From the NCBI GenBank assembly GCA_902614065.1, contig CACMJT010000005.1:1-37527 (forward strand): a stretch of DNA of 37,527 nucleotides, in the 5' to 3' direction. The position numbers and the translations under genes were made by a program. This document shows positions 18,820 through 28,200 of this stretch, one piece after another (position 1 is the stretch's first letter; each line of letters opens with the position of its first letter). The stretch is from an uncultured Bacteroidota bacterium (GTDB lineage: Bacteria; Bacteroidota; Bacteroidia; Flavobacteriales; Flavobacteriaceae). Under the pieces are notes generated by a model. The model was given only the letters and a program-made list of their open reading frames with translations, was not told the origin of the DNA and did not search any database.

Positions 18820-20136
18820 TTAATAATGACACTTACCACATTCCAGTCCTCCCATTTGTGCAATGGTTAACTTTTCGACACCATATTTTTTTGATAACTC
18901 TTCATGAATCTTAGTATAATAATCATTGTCTTTAACTTTCACTTCAGACTCTCTATGACAGTTTATACACCAACCCATTGTTAATGAAGAATGCTGATAA
19001 GCAATTTCCATTTCTTCAACAGGACCATGACATGTCTGACACTCAATTCCTGCAACATTAACATGCTGAGAGTGGTTGAAATAAACATGATCAGGAAGAT
19101 TATGAATTCTCACCCATTTCACCGGTTCAGTTTCCCCAGTATACTGTCTGGCTTCTTCATCCCATCCAACAGCTTTATATAATTTTTTTATCTCGTTGGT
19201 ATAAAACTCTTTTGTATATCCCTTTTCTAAATCCTCATCTCCATTATACTCTGCAATATTTTCATGGCAATTCATACAAACATTCAATGATGGAATACCA
19301 GAATGCTTGGAAACTCTTGCTGACGAATGACAATATTGACAATCAATTTCATTGGCACCTGAATGTATTTTATGTGAATAGTGTATGGGTTGCACAGGCA
19401 TGTAGCCTTGGTCAACTCCAATTTGCATCAGCCAGCCATAAGCAAAATAAGCACTAGATAAAAGAAGAAAAACAACACTTGAGAAAACGAGAAATTGATT
19501 TTTCAAGAAAAGTTTCCAGACTGGTTCTGAGAAAATTTTAGTTTCCCTTTTCTCTACATGAATTCCATTGTTGGCAGCAATTGCTCTAAGGGTTTTATTA
19601 ACTAAAAACAACATAACAATCAGGACAACCAGAACAATAACAAGAACTACAAGAACTATATCCTGAGAAAAAGAACTATTAGTGCCGGTAGCCTGAGGAG
19701 CCGCGGTGCTGGCTACAACAGCAACTGGTTCGGGCACATAATCGGTGTATGCTAGTATGTTGTCAATATCCTCATTAGAGAGTTGAGGAAAAGCATTCAT
19801 TGCAGCCTTATTCCATTCCTCCCAAATTGCAACGGCTCTTTCATCGCCAGATTTGATCATGGCTGAACTGTTTTTAATCCAAGTGTATAGCCACTCTCTT
19901 TCATATTTTTCAGAGACTCCAGCTAAAGCTGGACCGATAAGATTTTTGTTTAATTTATGGCAAGCAGCGCAATTAGCATTAAACAAAGATTTTCCTTTTG
20001 AGATGTCAACATCTTGAGAATGAGCACTTAACGATGAAAAGAGTAGTAGGAAAAAAGCAACAAAATTTTTTATAACATTTTTAACAAAAAGAACGTTATT
20101 TTTACCTTTGTAATTGTTGTAGTTTCTAGCTTTCAA
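18820..20136 (-). CDS. actA: Alternative complex III subunit ActA (multiheme cytochrome c with fused monoheme domain)
   Basis: A 438-residue membrane-anchored cytochrome with six CxxCH motifs: C56-H60 in an N-terminal monoheme domain, then C266-H270, C287-H291, C366-H370, C390-H394 and C433-H437 in a pentaheme domain. A signal peptide (about 18-40, ending AHSQ) precedes the first domain, and two membrane helices (about 159-180 and 215-235) separate the halves. The start is TTG at 20136: an in-frame TAA lies two codons upstream, and no ATG, GTG or TTG occurs between it and the signal peptide. It is the first gene of the ACIII operon. The last heme motif lies one residue from the C-terminus. 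Confidence 0.94.
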   Translation of the reverse strand: MKARNYNNYKGKNNVLFVKNVIKNFVAFFLLLFSSLSAHSQDVDISKGKSLFNANCAACHKLNKNLIGPALAGVSEKYEREWLYTWIKNSSAMIKSGDERAVAIWEEWNKAAMNAFPQLSNEDIDNILAYTDYVPEPVAVVASTAAPQATGTNSSFSQDIVLVVLVIVLVVLIVMLFLVNKTLRAIAANNGIHVEKRETKIFSEPVWKLFLKNQFLVFSSVVFLLLSSAYFAYGWLMQIGVDQGYMPVQPIHYSHKIHSGANEIDCQYCHSSARVSKHSGIPSLNVCMNCHENIAEYNGDEDLEKGYTKEFYTNEIKKLYKAVGWDEEARQYTGETEPVKWVRIHNLPDHVYFNHSQHVNVAGIECQTCHGPVEEMEIAYQHSSLTMGWCINCHRESEVKVKDNDYYTKIHEELSKKYGVEKLTIAQMGGLECGKCHY

Positions 20137-20224
20137 AAATTAAAAAAAAAAGGTTATTTTTTTAATCGCATAAAGATACTAAACAAATTATAATTTGAGA
20201 AAAAAAACCAGATATAATTTTTCT

Positions 20225-20232
20225 TAATTTTG
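20225..20232 (+). promoter_or_regulatory. Possible -7 promoter element for the SPOR-domain gene
   Basis: TAATTTTG fits the Bacteroidota -7 consensus TAnnTTTG exactly. The nearest upstream TTTG (20194-20197) is 27 bases away, longer than usual, so only this half is supported. It lies 21 bases before the ATG at 20254 and overlaps an upstream in-frame TTG (20230), which argues against that TTG as the translation start. Confidence 0.35.
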
Positions 20233-20253
20233 GTTGGATTAAATAGACGTGTA

Positions 20254-20625
20254 ATGCACAAAGTAATGTATACAATTTTGCTGTTAATCAGCACTTTAGG
20301 TTTTTGTCAAGAGGCTGAGATTGAAATGGGTAGCAGCGAGGTTTTTAATAAATTATTAAATTTACACAAGATTGCTAGTGAAGAAAAACACAGTATTGAC
20401 TACTATTCAGTTCAAATTTATAATGGAAACTACAAGGATGCTGATTCTATTTATAATTTTTCTCAGAAACTATTTATATCAGACTCAATTTTTATATTTT
20501 ATGAAACACCAAACTATAAAGTCCAGGTGGGAAAGTTTTGGGATAAGATGAAAGCACAAAAAAAACTTAAGGAAATTCAAAAGAAATTTAAATCTGCTTT
20601 TATTTTAAAGCCAAAAGGAGTTTAA
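20254..20625 (+). CDS. Small exported SPOR-domain protein
   Basis: A 123-residue protein, taking the ATG at 20254. A frame extension to TTG 20230 overlaps a probable promoter element, and the second ATG at 20266 is an alternative. A signal peptide (about 1-19, [15 protein letters not shown]) is followed by a short helical stretch and a SPOR-like peptidoglycan-binding domain (about 49-120; [32 protein letters not shown]). Such domains bind denuded glycan strands at division sites. It diverges from actA and converges with infB, the two stop codons overlapping. In flavobacteria a small SPOR protein beside infB is, from memory, a conserved neighbour. Confidence 0.75.
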   Translation: MHKVMYTILLLISTLGFCQEAEIEMGSSEVFNKLLNLHKIASEEKHSIDYYSVQIYNGNYKDADSIYNFSQKLFISDSIFIFYETPNYKVQVGKFWDKMKAQKKLKEIQKKFKSAFILKPKGV

Positions 20626-23165
20626 TTACTTACAGTTTTTTTAACCTGTAATTCCGTGAAGAATTCCAGATTATCTCCTATTTTGATATCATTATAATTT
20701 TTTAATTGTAGACCACAGTCATAGCCCTTTGAAACTTCTTTTACGTCATCTTGAAATCTTTTTAAAGAGGATAAAGTGGTTGTTAAAATTACAATTCCAT
20801 CTCTAACTAGTCTTACATTAGATTTTCTAAATACTTTTCCGCTTGTAACCATACAACCAGCAATTGTTCCAATTTTTGAAATTTTAAATGTTTCTCTGAT
20901 TTCAGCTTGACCAGTAATTTCTTCTTTAACCTCGGGAGATAACATACCTTCGATTGCATCTTTAAGATCATTAATGGCATCATAAATAATGGAATAATTT
21001 CTAATATCAACTTCTTCCTTTTCAGAAATTATCCTTGCATTTCCAGTGGGTCTTACATTAAAACCAACAATAATTGCTTCAGAGGCAGAGGCTAGTAAAA
21101 CATCTGATTCAGTTATGGCTCCAACTGCTTTGTGAACAATATTAATTTGTATTTCATCACTAGAAAGTTTTTGAAAAGAATCAGAAAGTGCTTCTACAGA
21201 ACCATCCACATCTCCTTTAAGAATAATATTCAACTCTTTAAAATCTCCAATTGCAATTCTTCTTCCAATCTCATCTAAGGTTAACTGTTTTTGAGTCCTG
21301 ACGCTTTGTTCTCTGACAAGCTGAGTTCGTTTTGATGCAATTGTTTTTGCTTCTTTTTCATCACTAAAAACATTAAACTTATCGCCAGCTTGTGGTGCTC
21401 CATCTAAACCAAGGACAGCAACTGGTGTTGAAGGTGGTGCTTCATTTATTTGATTTCCTCTCTCATCGTATAAAGCCTTAACTTTACCGCTGTATTTCCC
21501 AGCCAAAACATAATCTCCAATTTTTAGAGTCCCTGACTGAACAAGTAATGTTGAGATATATCCCTTTCCTTTATCTAGTCTTGCCTCAATGACTGAACCA
21601 GTTGATAATTTATTAGGATTTGCTTTAAGTTCTAAAAGCTCGGCCTCTAATAGAATTTTATCTAAGAGTTCTTCAATTCCAACACCCTTTAGAGCAGATA
21701 TATCTTGACTTTGAATATTTCCACCCCAATCTTCAACCAGAAGATTCATTCCTGAAAGCTTTTCTTTAATTTTTTCAGGGTTAGATACATCCCTATCAAT
21801 TTTATTGATTGCTATTATTATTGGAACTCCTGCAGCTTGAGCATGACTGATAGCTTCTTTTGTTTGTGGCTGTATATCATCATCTGCAGCAATTACTATA
21901 ACAACGATGTCTGTTAATTGAGTTCCCCTAGCTCGCATTGCAGTAAAAGCCTCATGACCAGGTGTGTCTAAAAATGTGATTTTTTTTCCGCTTTTTAAAT
22001 TAACAATATATGCTCCAATGTGCTGTGTAATTCCTCCAGACTCACCAGCAACAACATTTTCCTTTCTAATGTAATCTAAAAGTGAAGTTTTACCATGATC
22101 TACATGACCCATTATTGTAACAATTGGAGGTCTTATTTCTAAATTTTCAGGTACATCCTCATCTTTTTCTTTAATTGCTTCCTCAATTTCAGCTGTTACA
22201 AAATCTACATCATAGCCAAACTCGTCTGCAACAACCGTAAGTGTTTCAGCATCTAGTCTTTGATTCATAGTAACCATTATACCCAATGTCATGCATGTTG
22301 ATATGATATCATTAGATGAGACATTCATCATGGTTGCAATTTCACCAACGGTGATAAATTCCGTCACCTTTATAGATTTTTTATCAGAATTGACTTTCTC
22401 AAGATCATCTTCACTTCTTTTTTTATGAATATCTCTTTTCTCTTTTCTATATTTCGATGCTCTAGATTTTGAGGAAGATTGTAGCTTCTCAAGTGTTTCT
22501 TTAATTTGTTTTTGAACAATATCATCTGTAGGTGTTGTGACGTTTCTCATTTGCCTTTTGAGCTTGTCTTTATTTTCAGAGTTTTGATTGTTATTTGAAA
22601 TAATATCTTTAGCAATTCTTCTTCTTTTTCTTTTGGATTTAACTAAATTGTCATCTGTTTTTTTAATCTTATCAAGATCTATTTTTTCACCTGTCTTTTT
22701 TAATCCTGATAATTTTTCAAACTTGGTTTGAATTTTAAAATCATCTTTTTGAACGATCTTCTCATCAATTTTTTTCTTATCATTTTCAAGTGCTGAGTTT
22801 TGATCAGATTGAGGTTTTTCCTTTTTTTTATTAAGGTCTATCTCACCGACTTTTTTAAACTTAGGTATTGAAGAGCTGGAAGTTATAACCTGATTTTTTT
22901 CTTTTTCAAATTGTTCTTTTTCAAATTTAATTCTTAGCTCCTCTTTTTCTTTTTTCTTTTCTTCACTTAAATCATGTGATTCTACTTTACTAGATCTGTC
23001 TGAACTAAATTCTTGAGATAATAAGGAGTATTGCTCATCAGAAATCTTTGAAGTAGGTCTAGCATCTATTTCATGACCTTTAGATGATAAAAATTCTACG
23101 ACACGCTCAAGTGAAATATTAAATTCCCTAATAACTTTATTTAATCTCACGCTATTTTCTCCCAC
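20622..23165 (-). CDS. infB: Translation initiation factor IF-2
   Basis: An 847-residue GTPase that places initiator tRNA on the ribosome. It starts at GTG 23165; an in-frame TAA lies two codons upstream. Residues 1 to about 55 form an IF2-N domain ([13 protein letters not shown]). Residues about 60-265 are a lysine- and glutamate-rich unstructured linker. A second IF2-N-like segment follows ([18 protein letters not shown]). The G domain has G1 GHVDHGKTS (about 352), G3 DTPGHEAF, G4 NKID and G5 SALKG, then domains II to IV (C-terminal, [15 protein letters not shown]). The gene is 10 bases after nusA. Its stop overlaps the SPOR gene stop on the other strand. Confidence 0.97.
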   Translation of the reverse strand: MGENSVRLNKVIREFNISLERVVEFLSSKGHEIDARPTSKISDEQYSLLSQEFSSDRSSKVESHDLSEEKKKEKEELRIKFEKEQFEKEKNQVITSSSSIPKFKKVGEIDLNKKKEKPQSDQNSALENDKKKIDEKIVQKDDFKIQTKFEKLSGLKKTGEKIDLDKIKKTDDNLVKSKRKRRRIAKDIISNNNQNSENKDKLKRQMRNVTTPTDDIVQKQIKETLEKLQSSSKSRASKYRKEKRDIHKKRSEDDLEKVNSDKKSIKVTEFITVGEIATMMNVSSNDIISTCMTLGIMVTMNQRLDAETLTVVADEFGYDVDFVTAEIEEAIKEKDEDVPENLEIRPPIVTIMGHVDHGKTSLLDYIRKENVVAGESGGITQHIGAYIVNLKSGKKITFLDTPGHEAFTAMRARGTQLTDIVVIVIAADDDIQPQTKEAISHAQAAGVPIIIAINKIDRDVSNPEKIKEKLSGMNLLVEDWGGNIQSQDISALKGVGIEELLDKILLEAELLELKANPNKLSTGSVIEARLDKGKGYISTLLVQSGTLKIGDYVLAGKYSGKVKALYDERGNQINEAPPSTPVAVLGLDGAPQAGDKFNVFSDEKEAKTIASKRTQLVREQSVRTQKQLTLDEIGRRIAIGDFKELNIILKGDVDGSVEALSDSFQKLSSDEIQINIVHKAVGAITESDVLLASASEAIIVGFNVRPTGNARIISEKEEVDIRNYSIIYDAINDLKDAIEGMLSPEVKEEITGQAEIRETFKISKIGTIAGCMVTSGKVFRKSNVRLVRDGIVILTTTLSSLKRFQDDVKEVSKGYDCGLQLKNYNDIKIGDNLEFFTELQVKKTVSN

Positions 23166-23175
23166 TATTTAATTT

Positions 23176-24411
23176 CTAATTATCTTCAAACTCTTCGCTC
23201 AAAATTTTTCTAACATCAGCTATTGTTTCTTCCTCAAGATCGGTTCTTTTTGCTAAATCTTCCACATCGTGTTCTAATATACTTTTTGCAGTGTCTAGAC
23301 CTACCTTTTTAAATTCATCTATTATCCATGAATCAATTTCATCTGAAAATTCAGTTAATTCAACATCTTCCTCTGACCCCTCTCTAAATACATCTATTTC
23401 AAATCCAGTTAGCTGACCTGCCAACTTAATATTGTATCCACCCCTCCCAATTGCTTTAGAAACCTGGTCTGCATCTAATATGACTTGAACGGTTTTATTT
23501 TCTTCATCAATTTTCAGCGTGGTAATTTTGGCTGGACTAAGTGCCCTAGTAATATAAAGTTGAGTATTATTTGTATAATTAACAACGTCAATATTTTCGT
23601 TGCCAAGCTCTCTTACAATACCATGAATTCTTGAGCCTTTCATACCAACACATGCACCTACTGGGTCGATTCTATCATCATAAGAGTCAACAGCAACTTT
23701 GGCTTTTTCTCCGGGTACTCTTACAACTTTTTTAACATTAATTAAACCATCAAATACCTCAGGAATATCTTGTTCAAATAATTTTTCAAGAAATTTAGGA
23801 GATGTTCTTGACATTATAATGACAGGTTTTGTTCCCTTAAGTTCTACAAGCTCAATAATTCCTCTGACTGTATCTCCTTTACGGTAAAAATCTGACGGAA
23901 TCTGTCTATCTTTTGGCATAATAATTTCGTTACCGTCATCATCAATTAGTATAACTACATTATGTCTTATGTGATGAACTTCAGCAGAGTATATTTCCCC
24001 AACCATTTCAATAAATTGCTTATAAACTATAGCGTTATCATGCTCATGAATTTTAGCAACCAAATTTTGCCTAAGTGAAAGAACCACTCTTCTTCCCAGG
24101 TTAATTAATTTTACTTCTTCAGAAACATCCTCCCCAACTTCAAAATCAGGTTCTATCTTCCTTGCCTCAGTTAAAGAAATTTGGCTATTTTCGTCCTCAA
24201 CCTCTGAATCTTTGACAACAACTCTATTTCTCCAAATCTCTAAGTCTCCCTTATCTGGATTAATAATAATATCAAAATTTTCATCGTCACCAAATTTTCT
24301 CTTTAGGGTATTCCTGAAAACCTCCTCAAGAATTGACATGAGGGTCACTCTGTCGATTAGTTTCTCGTCTTTAAATTCTGAAAAAGATTCTATTAATGAT
24401 AAATTATCCAT
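23176..24411 (-). CDS. nusA: Transcription termination/antitermination factor NusA
   Basis: A 411-residue RNA polymerase-binding factor. The N-terminal domain (about 1-125; NLSLIESFSEFKDEKLIDR) is followed by an S1 domain (about 130-195), KH1 (about 200-280, GACVGMKGSRIHGI) and KH2 (about 285-345, GRGGYNIKLAGQLTG). A short C-terminal helix-hairpin region follows (about 365-411). The length matches Bacteroidota NusA, which lack the acidic repeats of E. coli. It is followed by infB after 10 bases. Upstream is a tRNA-Gln rather than the usual rimP. A probable -7 element and a GC-rich hairpin lie in the leader. Confidence 0.97.
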   Translation of the reverse strand: MDNLSLIESFSEFKDEKLIDRVTLMSILEEVFRNTLKRKFGDDENFDIIINPDKGDLEIWRNRVVVKDSEVEDENSQISLTEARKIEPDFEVGEDVSEEVKLINLGRRVVLSLRQNLVAKIHEHDNAIVYKQFIEMVGEIYSAEVHHIRHNVVILIDDDGNEIIMPKDRQIPSDFYRKGDTVRGIIELVELKGTKPVIIMSRTSPKFLEKLFEQDIPEVFDGLINVKKVVRVPGEKAKVAVDSYDDRIDPVGACVGMKGSRIHGIVRELGNENIDVVNYTNNTQLYITRALSPAKITTLKIDEENKTVQVILDADQVSKAIGRGGYNIKLAGQLTGFEIDVFREGSEEDVELTEFSDEIDSWIIDEFKKVGLDTAKSILEHDVEDLAKRTDLEEETIADVRKILSEEFEDN

Positions 24412-24442
24412 ATCAATTTAATTTAAGTATATGTAATAAATA

Positions 24443-24459
24443 AGGGGACAATGTCCCCT
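24443..24459 (-). promoter_or_regulatory. GC-rich hairpin in the nusA leader
   Basis: A perfect 7-base-pair inverted repeat AGGGGAC-ATT-GTCCCCT (minus-strand sense) stands out in very AT-rich DNA. On the minus strand it lies 45 bases past tRNA-Gln, about 20 bases past the proposed nusA -7 element, and 31 bases before the nusA ATG. It is followed by TATTTATTA rather than a clean T-run. It could end tRNA-Gln transcription or act as an attenuator in the nusA leader. Confidence 0.55.
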
Positions 24460-24479
24460 CATATTTTCAAACTGCTGTG

Positions 24480-24487
24480 CAAATATA
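24480..24487 (-). promoter_or_regulatory. Probable -7 promoter element for nusA-infB
   Basis: On the minus strand TATATTTG matches TAnnTTTG exactly, 68 bases before the nusA ATG. The matching -33 position would fall in the 3' end of tRNA-Gln and shows no clear TTTG, so this could be a weak or activator-dependent promoter, or chance. Confidence 0.4.
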
Positions 24488-24504
24488 AAAAAATACAACA
24501 ATAG

Positions 24505-24577
24505 TTGGCCTACTAGGGATCGAACCTAGACTCTTCTGGACCAAAACCAGACGTGTTGCCAGTTACACCATAGGCCA
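24505..24577 (-). tRNA. tRNA-Gln (anticodon TTG)
   Basis: The minus strand folds as a complete cloverleaf: acceptor TGGCCTA with TAGGCCA, D-stem GTGT/ACAC, anticodon stem TCTGG/CCAGA with loop TTTTGGT (anticodon TTG), and T-arm CTAGG-TTCGATC-CCTAG. The discriminator is A and CCA is not encoded. It has its own well-matched promoter just upstream and lies between the DUF2723 gene and nusA, where rimP would be expected. Confidence 0.96.
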
Positions 24578-24586
24578 ATTGGATGT

Positions 24587-24617
24587 CAAATTTAATAAAA
24601 CTTCGTGCTTGCACAAA
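24587..24617 (-). promoter_or_regulatory. Promoter for tRNA-Gln
   Basis: On the minus strand TTTG (24617-24614), a 19-base spacer and TAAATTTG (24594-24587) match both halves of the Bacteroidota consensus exactly. Transcription would begin about five bases before the tRNA 5' end. This is one of the two best promoter matches in the window. Confidence 0.7.
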
Positions 24618-24618
24618 C

Positions 24619-24626
24619 TAATTTTG
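24619..24626 (+). promoter_or_regulatory. Possible -7 element for the DUF2723 gene
   Basis: TAATTTTG fits TAnnTTTG, 43 bases before the ATG at 24670. No TTTG lies at the expected distance upstream. It abuts the -33 element of the divergent tRNA-Gln promoter, so RNA polymerase could not occupy both at once. Confidence 0.35.
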
Positions 24627-24669
24627 TTTAATTCCAAATTAATTTCTTATGCTTATTTTCGTGTTTTGA

Positions 24670-27600
24670 ATGAGAAAAATTAATTACAGTTCAGCTAATA
24701 CAATTTTTGGAGTTATTGTATCAATTTTTTCATTTGTAGTTTTCTCATTGACAGTAGAACCAACTGCAAGTTATTGGGACTGTGCGGAATACATTTCAAC
24801 TTCAGCTAAATTACAAGTAGGTCATCCCCCTGGAGCTCCACTTTTTCAAATGCTCGGAGCCATTTTTTCAACTTTTGCTTTAGAATCTGACCAAATTGCG
24901 TTTGCTGTAAATATGATGTCTGTATCCTCAAGTGCATTAACAATTTTATTCTTGTTTTGGTCTATTTCACATTTGGTAAAACAAATTGTTTCCAAAAATC
25001 AAAATATTTCATTGACCGAAAGTTTTAAAATATTTGGAAGTTCATCTTTAGGTGCTTTGACTTTTACTTTCACAGATAGTTTTTGGTATAATGCCGTAGA
25101 AGCTGAAGTTTATGCAATGGCATCTTTAATACTATCATTACTTTTTTGGTTAGGGTTAAAATGGACTGAAGATTTAGACAAAACAAGAGGAGATAAGTGG
25201 TTAATTTTAATATCTTTTGTAATAGGACTATCATTCGGTGTCCACTTTATGGGCCTTCTTGCAATACCTGCTGTTGGTTTACTTTATTATTTTAAAAAGT
25301 ATGACTTTAACCTTAAGTCATTTTTACTAGCCAATGTAATTTCAATTTCAATTTTACTTTTCATATTTAAGTTGTTACTTCCTACAACACTTTCAATCTT
25401 TGGATATGTTGAGGTTTTTTTCGTAAATGAAATAGGGCTTCCTTTCAATTACGGAACTATTTTTTCGGCAATCCTATTGATACTTACAGTTTATTATTTA
25501 TTAAACAAAAGCTTTAAGAAAAATAACTATATGCTAAATACCATTACACTTTGTATAACATTTATATTTATTGGTTTTTCATCATGGTTAATGATACCCA
25601 TAAGATCAAATGCAAACACAGTTATTAATGAAAATGCTCCTTCTGACGCCAGATCTCTTTTAGCATATTATAATTTAGAACAATACCCAGACACATACCT
25701 TTTTAGAGGACCAATGTATTCTGATATTTATTCGGGTCAAGATGAAGACGAGCCCTACAAAGATGATAAGCCGAAGTATGAGCGTGATTACAAAAAGAAT
25801 AAATACGTGATTGTTAATGACTGGAAAAAAGGAAAGCTCAATAATAACAAAAAACATATAGGTTTTTTCCCAAGAATGTGGAGTTCAGAAAACGCAGTGA
25901 ATTACCTTGATTTTACTGGCTTTTTAGATTTCTCAATTAAGAATGAATTTAAGGGTCAAGATCAACTCATTGAGTTAGTCAATCAATTTAAATCAAGTGT
26001 TGATTCAAATGATATTACATCTGAGGAATATCATCAATTTTTAAGTACTTATGGATCTTATCTTGATATTGACAAACCATCTTTAATTGCCAACGTAAAA
26101 TATTTTTTATTGTTTCAGGTTAACAAAATGTACGTGAGATATTTTTTATGGAATTTTGCTGGACGTCAAAACGACATTCAATGGAGAGGGGGTACAGAAA
26201 ATGGAAATTGGCTTAGTGGAGTAGATTTCATTGATGAATATCGACTGGGTCCTCAAAAAAATTTACCAACAGATTTTAGTGAAAATAAAGCTAGAAATAC
26301 GTATTATTTTATTCCATTAATTTTGGGATTAATTGGCTTAATGCTTTTGTATAAAAAAGATGTCAAAAATTTTTGGCCATTATTTGTTTTGTTTCTTTTC
26401 ACAGGACTTGCTCTTAAGTTTTACCTCAATGAAAGAATTTATGAGCCAAGAGAACGCGACTACGCTTTAGTTGGCTCCTTTTATACATTTTGTATTTTCA
26501 TTGGCTATAGTTTTCTATCAATTTTCAATTTTATTGAAAAAAAATTTGGGAGCTACAAATCACTGGTCATAACCTCAATTTTATGTTTGTCTTGTCCCCT
26601 GATATTGGCTACCAACAATTGGGATGACCATGACCGATCAAATAGATACACTGCTCAAAGTTTAGCAAAAGCATACTTAGATTCAATTGACGAGGATAAG
26701 CAAGCAATTATTTATACAATTGGAGACAATGATACATTTGCACTTTGGTATGCACAAGAAATAGAAAACTATAGGACAGATGTAAGGACTATCAACACAA
26801 GTTTATTAGCAACTGACTGGTATATGGATCAAATGAAGAGAAAGGCCTACAAAAGCGACCCAGTCCTGTCAAATTTAGAGCACAGCCAATATGCATATGG
26901 AAATAGAGACTATATAAAATTTGAAAGCATAATAGATTCTACTAGGTGGGACTTAAAAGATTTTATAAGTTGGATTAGTAGCGATAATGAAAGAACAAAG
27001 TACAAGTTTTTATTGAAACAGTATGGTTATGAACAAGAGGAATTGAAAAATATTCCACTCTTTACACAAAATATGGTTTACTACCCTACGAATAAAATTA
27101 GATTTTATGTAAATAAAGAAAATGTTATAAATAGTGGAATAATTGAATCTGCTGATTATGACAATATTGTTGAGTACATAGATATTGATCTTCCGAAATC
27201 TGGTTTATACAAAAATCAAATTTTAATGTTAGACATCCTCTCAAAAAATGATTGGAAAAGACCAATTTATTTTACTGGTGGTAGTTATAAGGAGTCCGAA
27301 TACATGTGGATGAAGAACTATCTTCAGCTGGACGGGCTGGTTTACAAATTAGTGCCAATTGAAACACCAATTGATGAGAACAATCCCTATCAGATGGGAA
27401 AAATTGAAGCTAACAGAATGTACAATATTGTAAAAAAATGGGGTTGGGGTAATAGTCAAAGCTCTAAAATTTATCATGATCCTGAGACAAGAAAAAACAG
27501 TATATCATTTAGAAGTAACCTGCATAGGCTTTCTGAATCTTTGATTGAAGTTGGTGAAGTTGAAAAGGCCGAAGAAATTTTGGATTTATCCTTTGAAAAA

Positions 27601-28200
27601 ATGCCTCTGCATCTTTTTGGTTACTATACACTGAGTGAACCTTACATTAAAACATATTATACTTTAAATAGATTTGATAAAGGCTATTCTCTTTACAAAG
27701 AAATTGAAAATAAATATTTTGAATATGTAGAATATTATTCTGATTCATACAACAATAAAAATTTTAGAATCAGTGAAAATGCGGAAAATATATTTACTTA
27801 CACAGAAAGATTGAGGGGTCTTATTGAGAACCAAATTCAAAGCAAGCACAAGTTCATTGAAATTGAAAGCTCAATTCAAAGGTTTGTTAATCTAACCACT
27901 GTGTACAAAGACTTGTATGGAAGCTATGACTACTACAACTATTTAAGCAACTTTCTTGAACCCTTATACGAACTCAATATGGAAAAAGGAAGGACATTAT
28001 ATAATGATATTTCTTTGGAAATCCTTAATAGGCTGAGTCTTTTAAAGTCATCAAAAAATAGCACAAATAAAGAATATATTGAAAGTCTTATTGTTGATGA
28101 GATTTATAACTATAAGGATTTAATAAATAATATTTCTAATTTTGAAAATGAAAGCTTTTTATCTCAGGAAATTAATAAATTAAATGAACTCATTGATTAA
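24670..28200 (+). CDS. DUF2723 (GT117-like) multi-pass membrane protein
   Basis: A 1176-residue protein. The N-terminal third holds about ten membrane helices (residues 10-320) with the family signature PTASYWDCAEYISTSAKLQVGHPPGAP (quoted in parts: YWDCAEY at 35-41, GHPPGAP at 51-57). The acidic residues D37 and E40 sit where O-mannosyltransferase-type GT-C enzymes keep their catalytic acids. A second set of helices lies at about 545-650. The soluble C-terminal half contains GDNDTFALWYAQE (685-697) and a helical-repeat-like tail (about 960-1176). The family is found mainly in Bacteroidota and is thought to transfer sugars from lipid carriers; the substrate is unknown. The 3' end overlaps the convergent thioredoxin-like gene by 21 bases. 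Confidence 0.88.
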   Translation: MRKINYSSANTIFGVIVSIFSFVVFSLTVEPTASYWDCAEYISTSAKLQVGHPPGAPLFQMLGAIFSTFALESDQIAFAVNMMSVSSSALTILFLFWSISHLVKQIVSKNQNISLTESFKIFGSSSLGALTFTFTDSFWYNAVEAEVYAMASLILSLLFWLGLKWTEDLDKTRGDKWLILISFVIGLSFGVHFMGLLAIPAVGLLYYFKKYDFNLKSFLLANVISISILLFIFKLLLPTTLSIFGYVEVFFVNEIGLPFNYGTIFSAILLILTVYYLLNKSFKKNNYMLNTITLCITFIFIGFSSWLMIPIRSNANTVINENAPSDARSLLAYYNLEQYPDTYLFRGPMYSDIYSGQDEDEPYKDDKPKYERDYKKNKYVIVNDWKKGKLNNNKKHIGFFPRMWSSENAVNYLDFTGFLDFSIKNEFKGQDQLIELVNQFKSSVDSNDITSEEYHQFLSTYGSYLDIDKPSLIANVKYFLLFQVNKMYVRYFLWNFAGRQNDIQWRGGTENGNWLSGVDFIDEYRLGPQKNLPTDFSENKARNTYYFIPLILGLIGLMLLYKKDVKNFWPLFVLFLFTGLALKFYLNERIYEPRERDYALVGSFYTFCIFIGYSFLSIFNFIEKKFGSYKSLVITSILCLSCPLILATNNWDDHDRSNRYTAQSLAKAYLDSIDEDKQAIIYTIGDNDTFALWYAQEIENYRTDVRTINTSLLATDWYMDQMKRKAYKSDPVLSNLEHSQYAYGNRDYIKFESIIDSTRWDLKDFISWISSDNERTKYKFLLKQYGYEQEELKNIPLFTQNMVYYPTNKIRFYVNKENVINSGIIESADYDNIVEYIDIDLPKSGLYKNQILMLDILSKNDWKRPIYFTGGSYKESEYMWMKNYLQLDGLVYKLVPIETPIDENNPYQMGKIEANRMYNIVKKWGWGNSQSSKIYHDPETRKNSISFRSNLHRLSESLIEVGEVEKAEEILDLSFEKMPLHLFGYYTLSEPYIKTYYTLNRFDKGYSLYKEIENKYFEYVEYYSDSYNNKNFRISENAENIFTYTERLRGLIENQIQSKHKFIEIESSIQRFVNLTTVYKDLYGSYDYYNYLSNFLEPLYELNMEKGRTLYNDISLEILNRLSLLKSSKNSTNKEYIESLIVDEIYNYKDLINNISNFENESFLSQEINKLNELID

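Noticed and set aside
20622-20625. Overlapping stop codons of infB and the SPOR gene as a regulatory element
   Set aside because: Overlapping convergent ends are common in compact genomes, and no hairpin or other signal accompanies them.
22380-23100. Lysine/glutamate-rich low-complexity region in infB as a repeat or inserted element
   Set aside because: A charged linker of variable length between IF2-N and the G domain is normal for IF-2.
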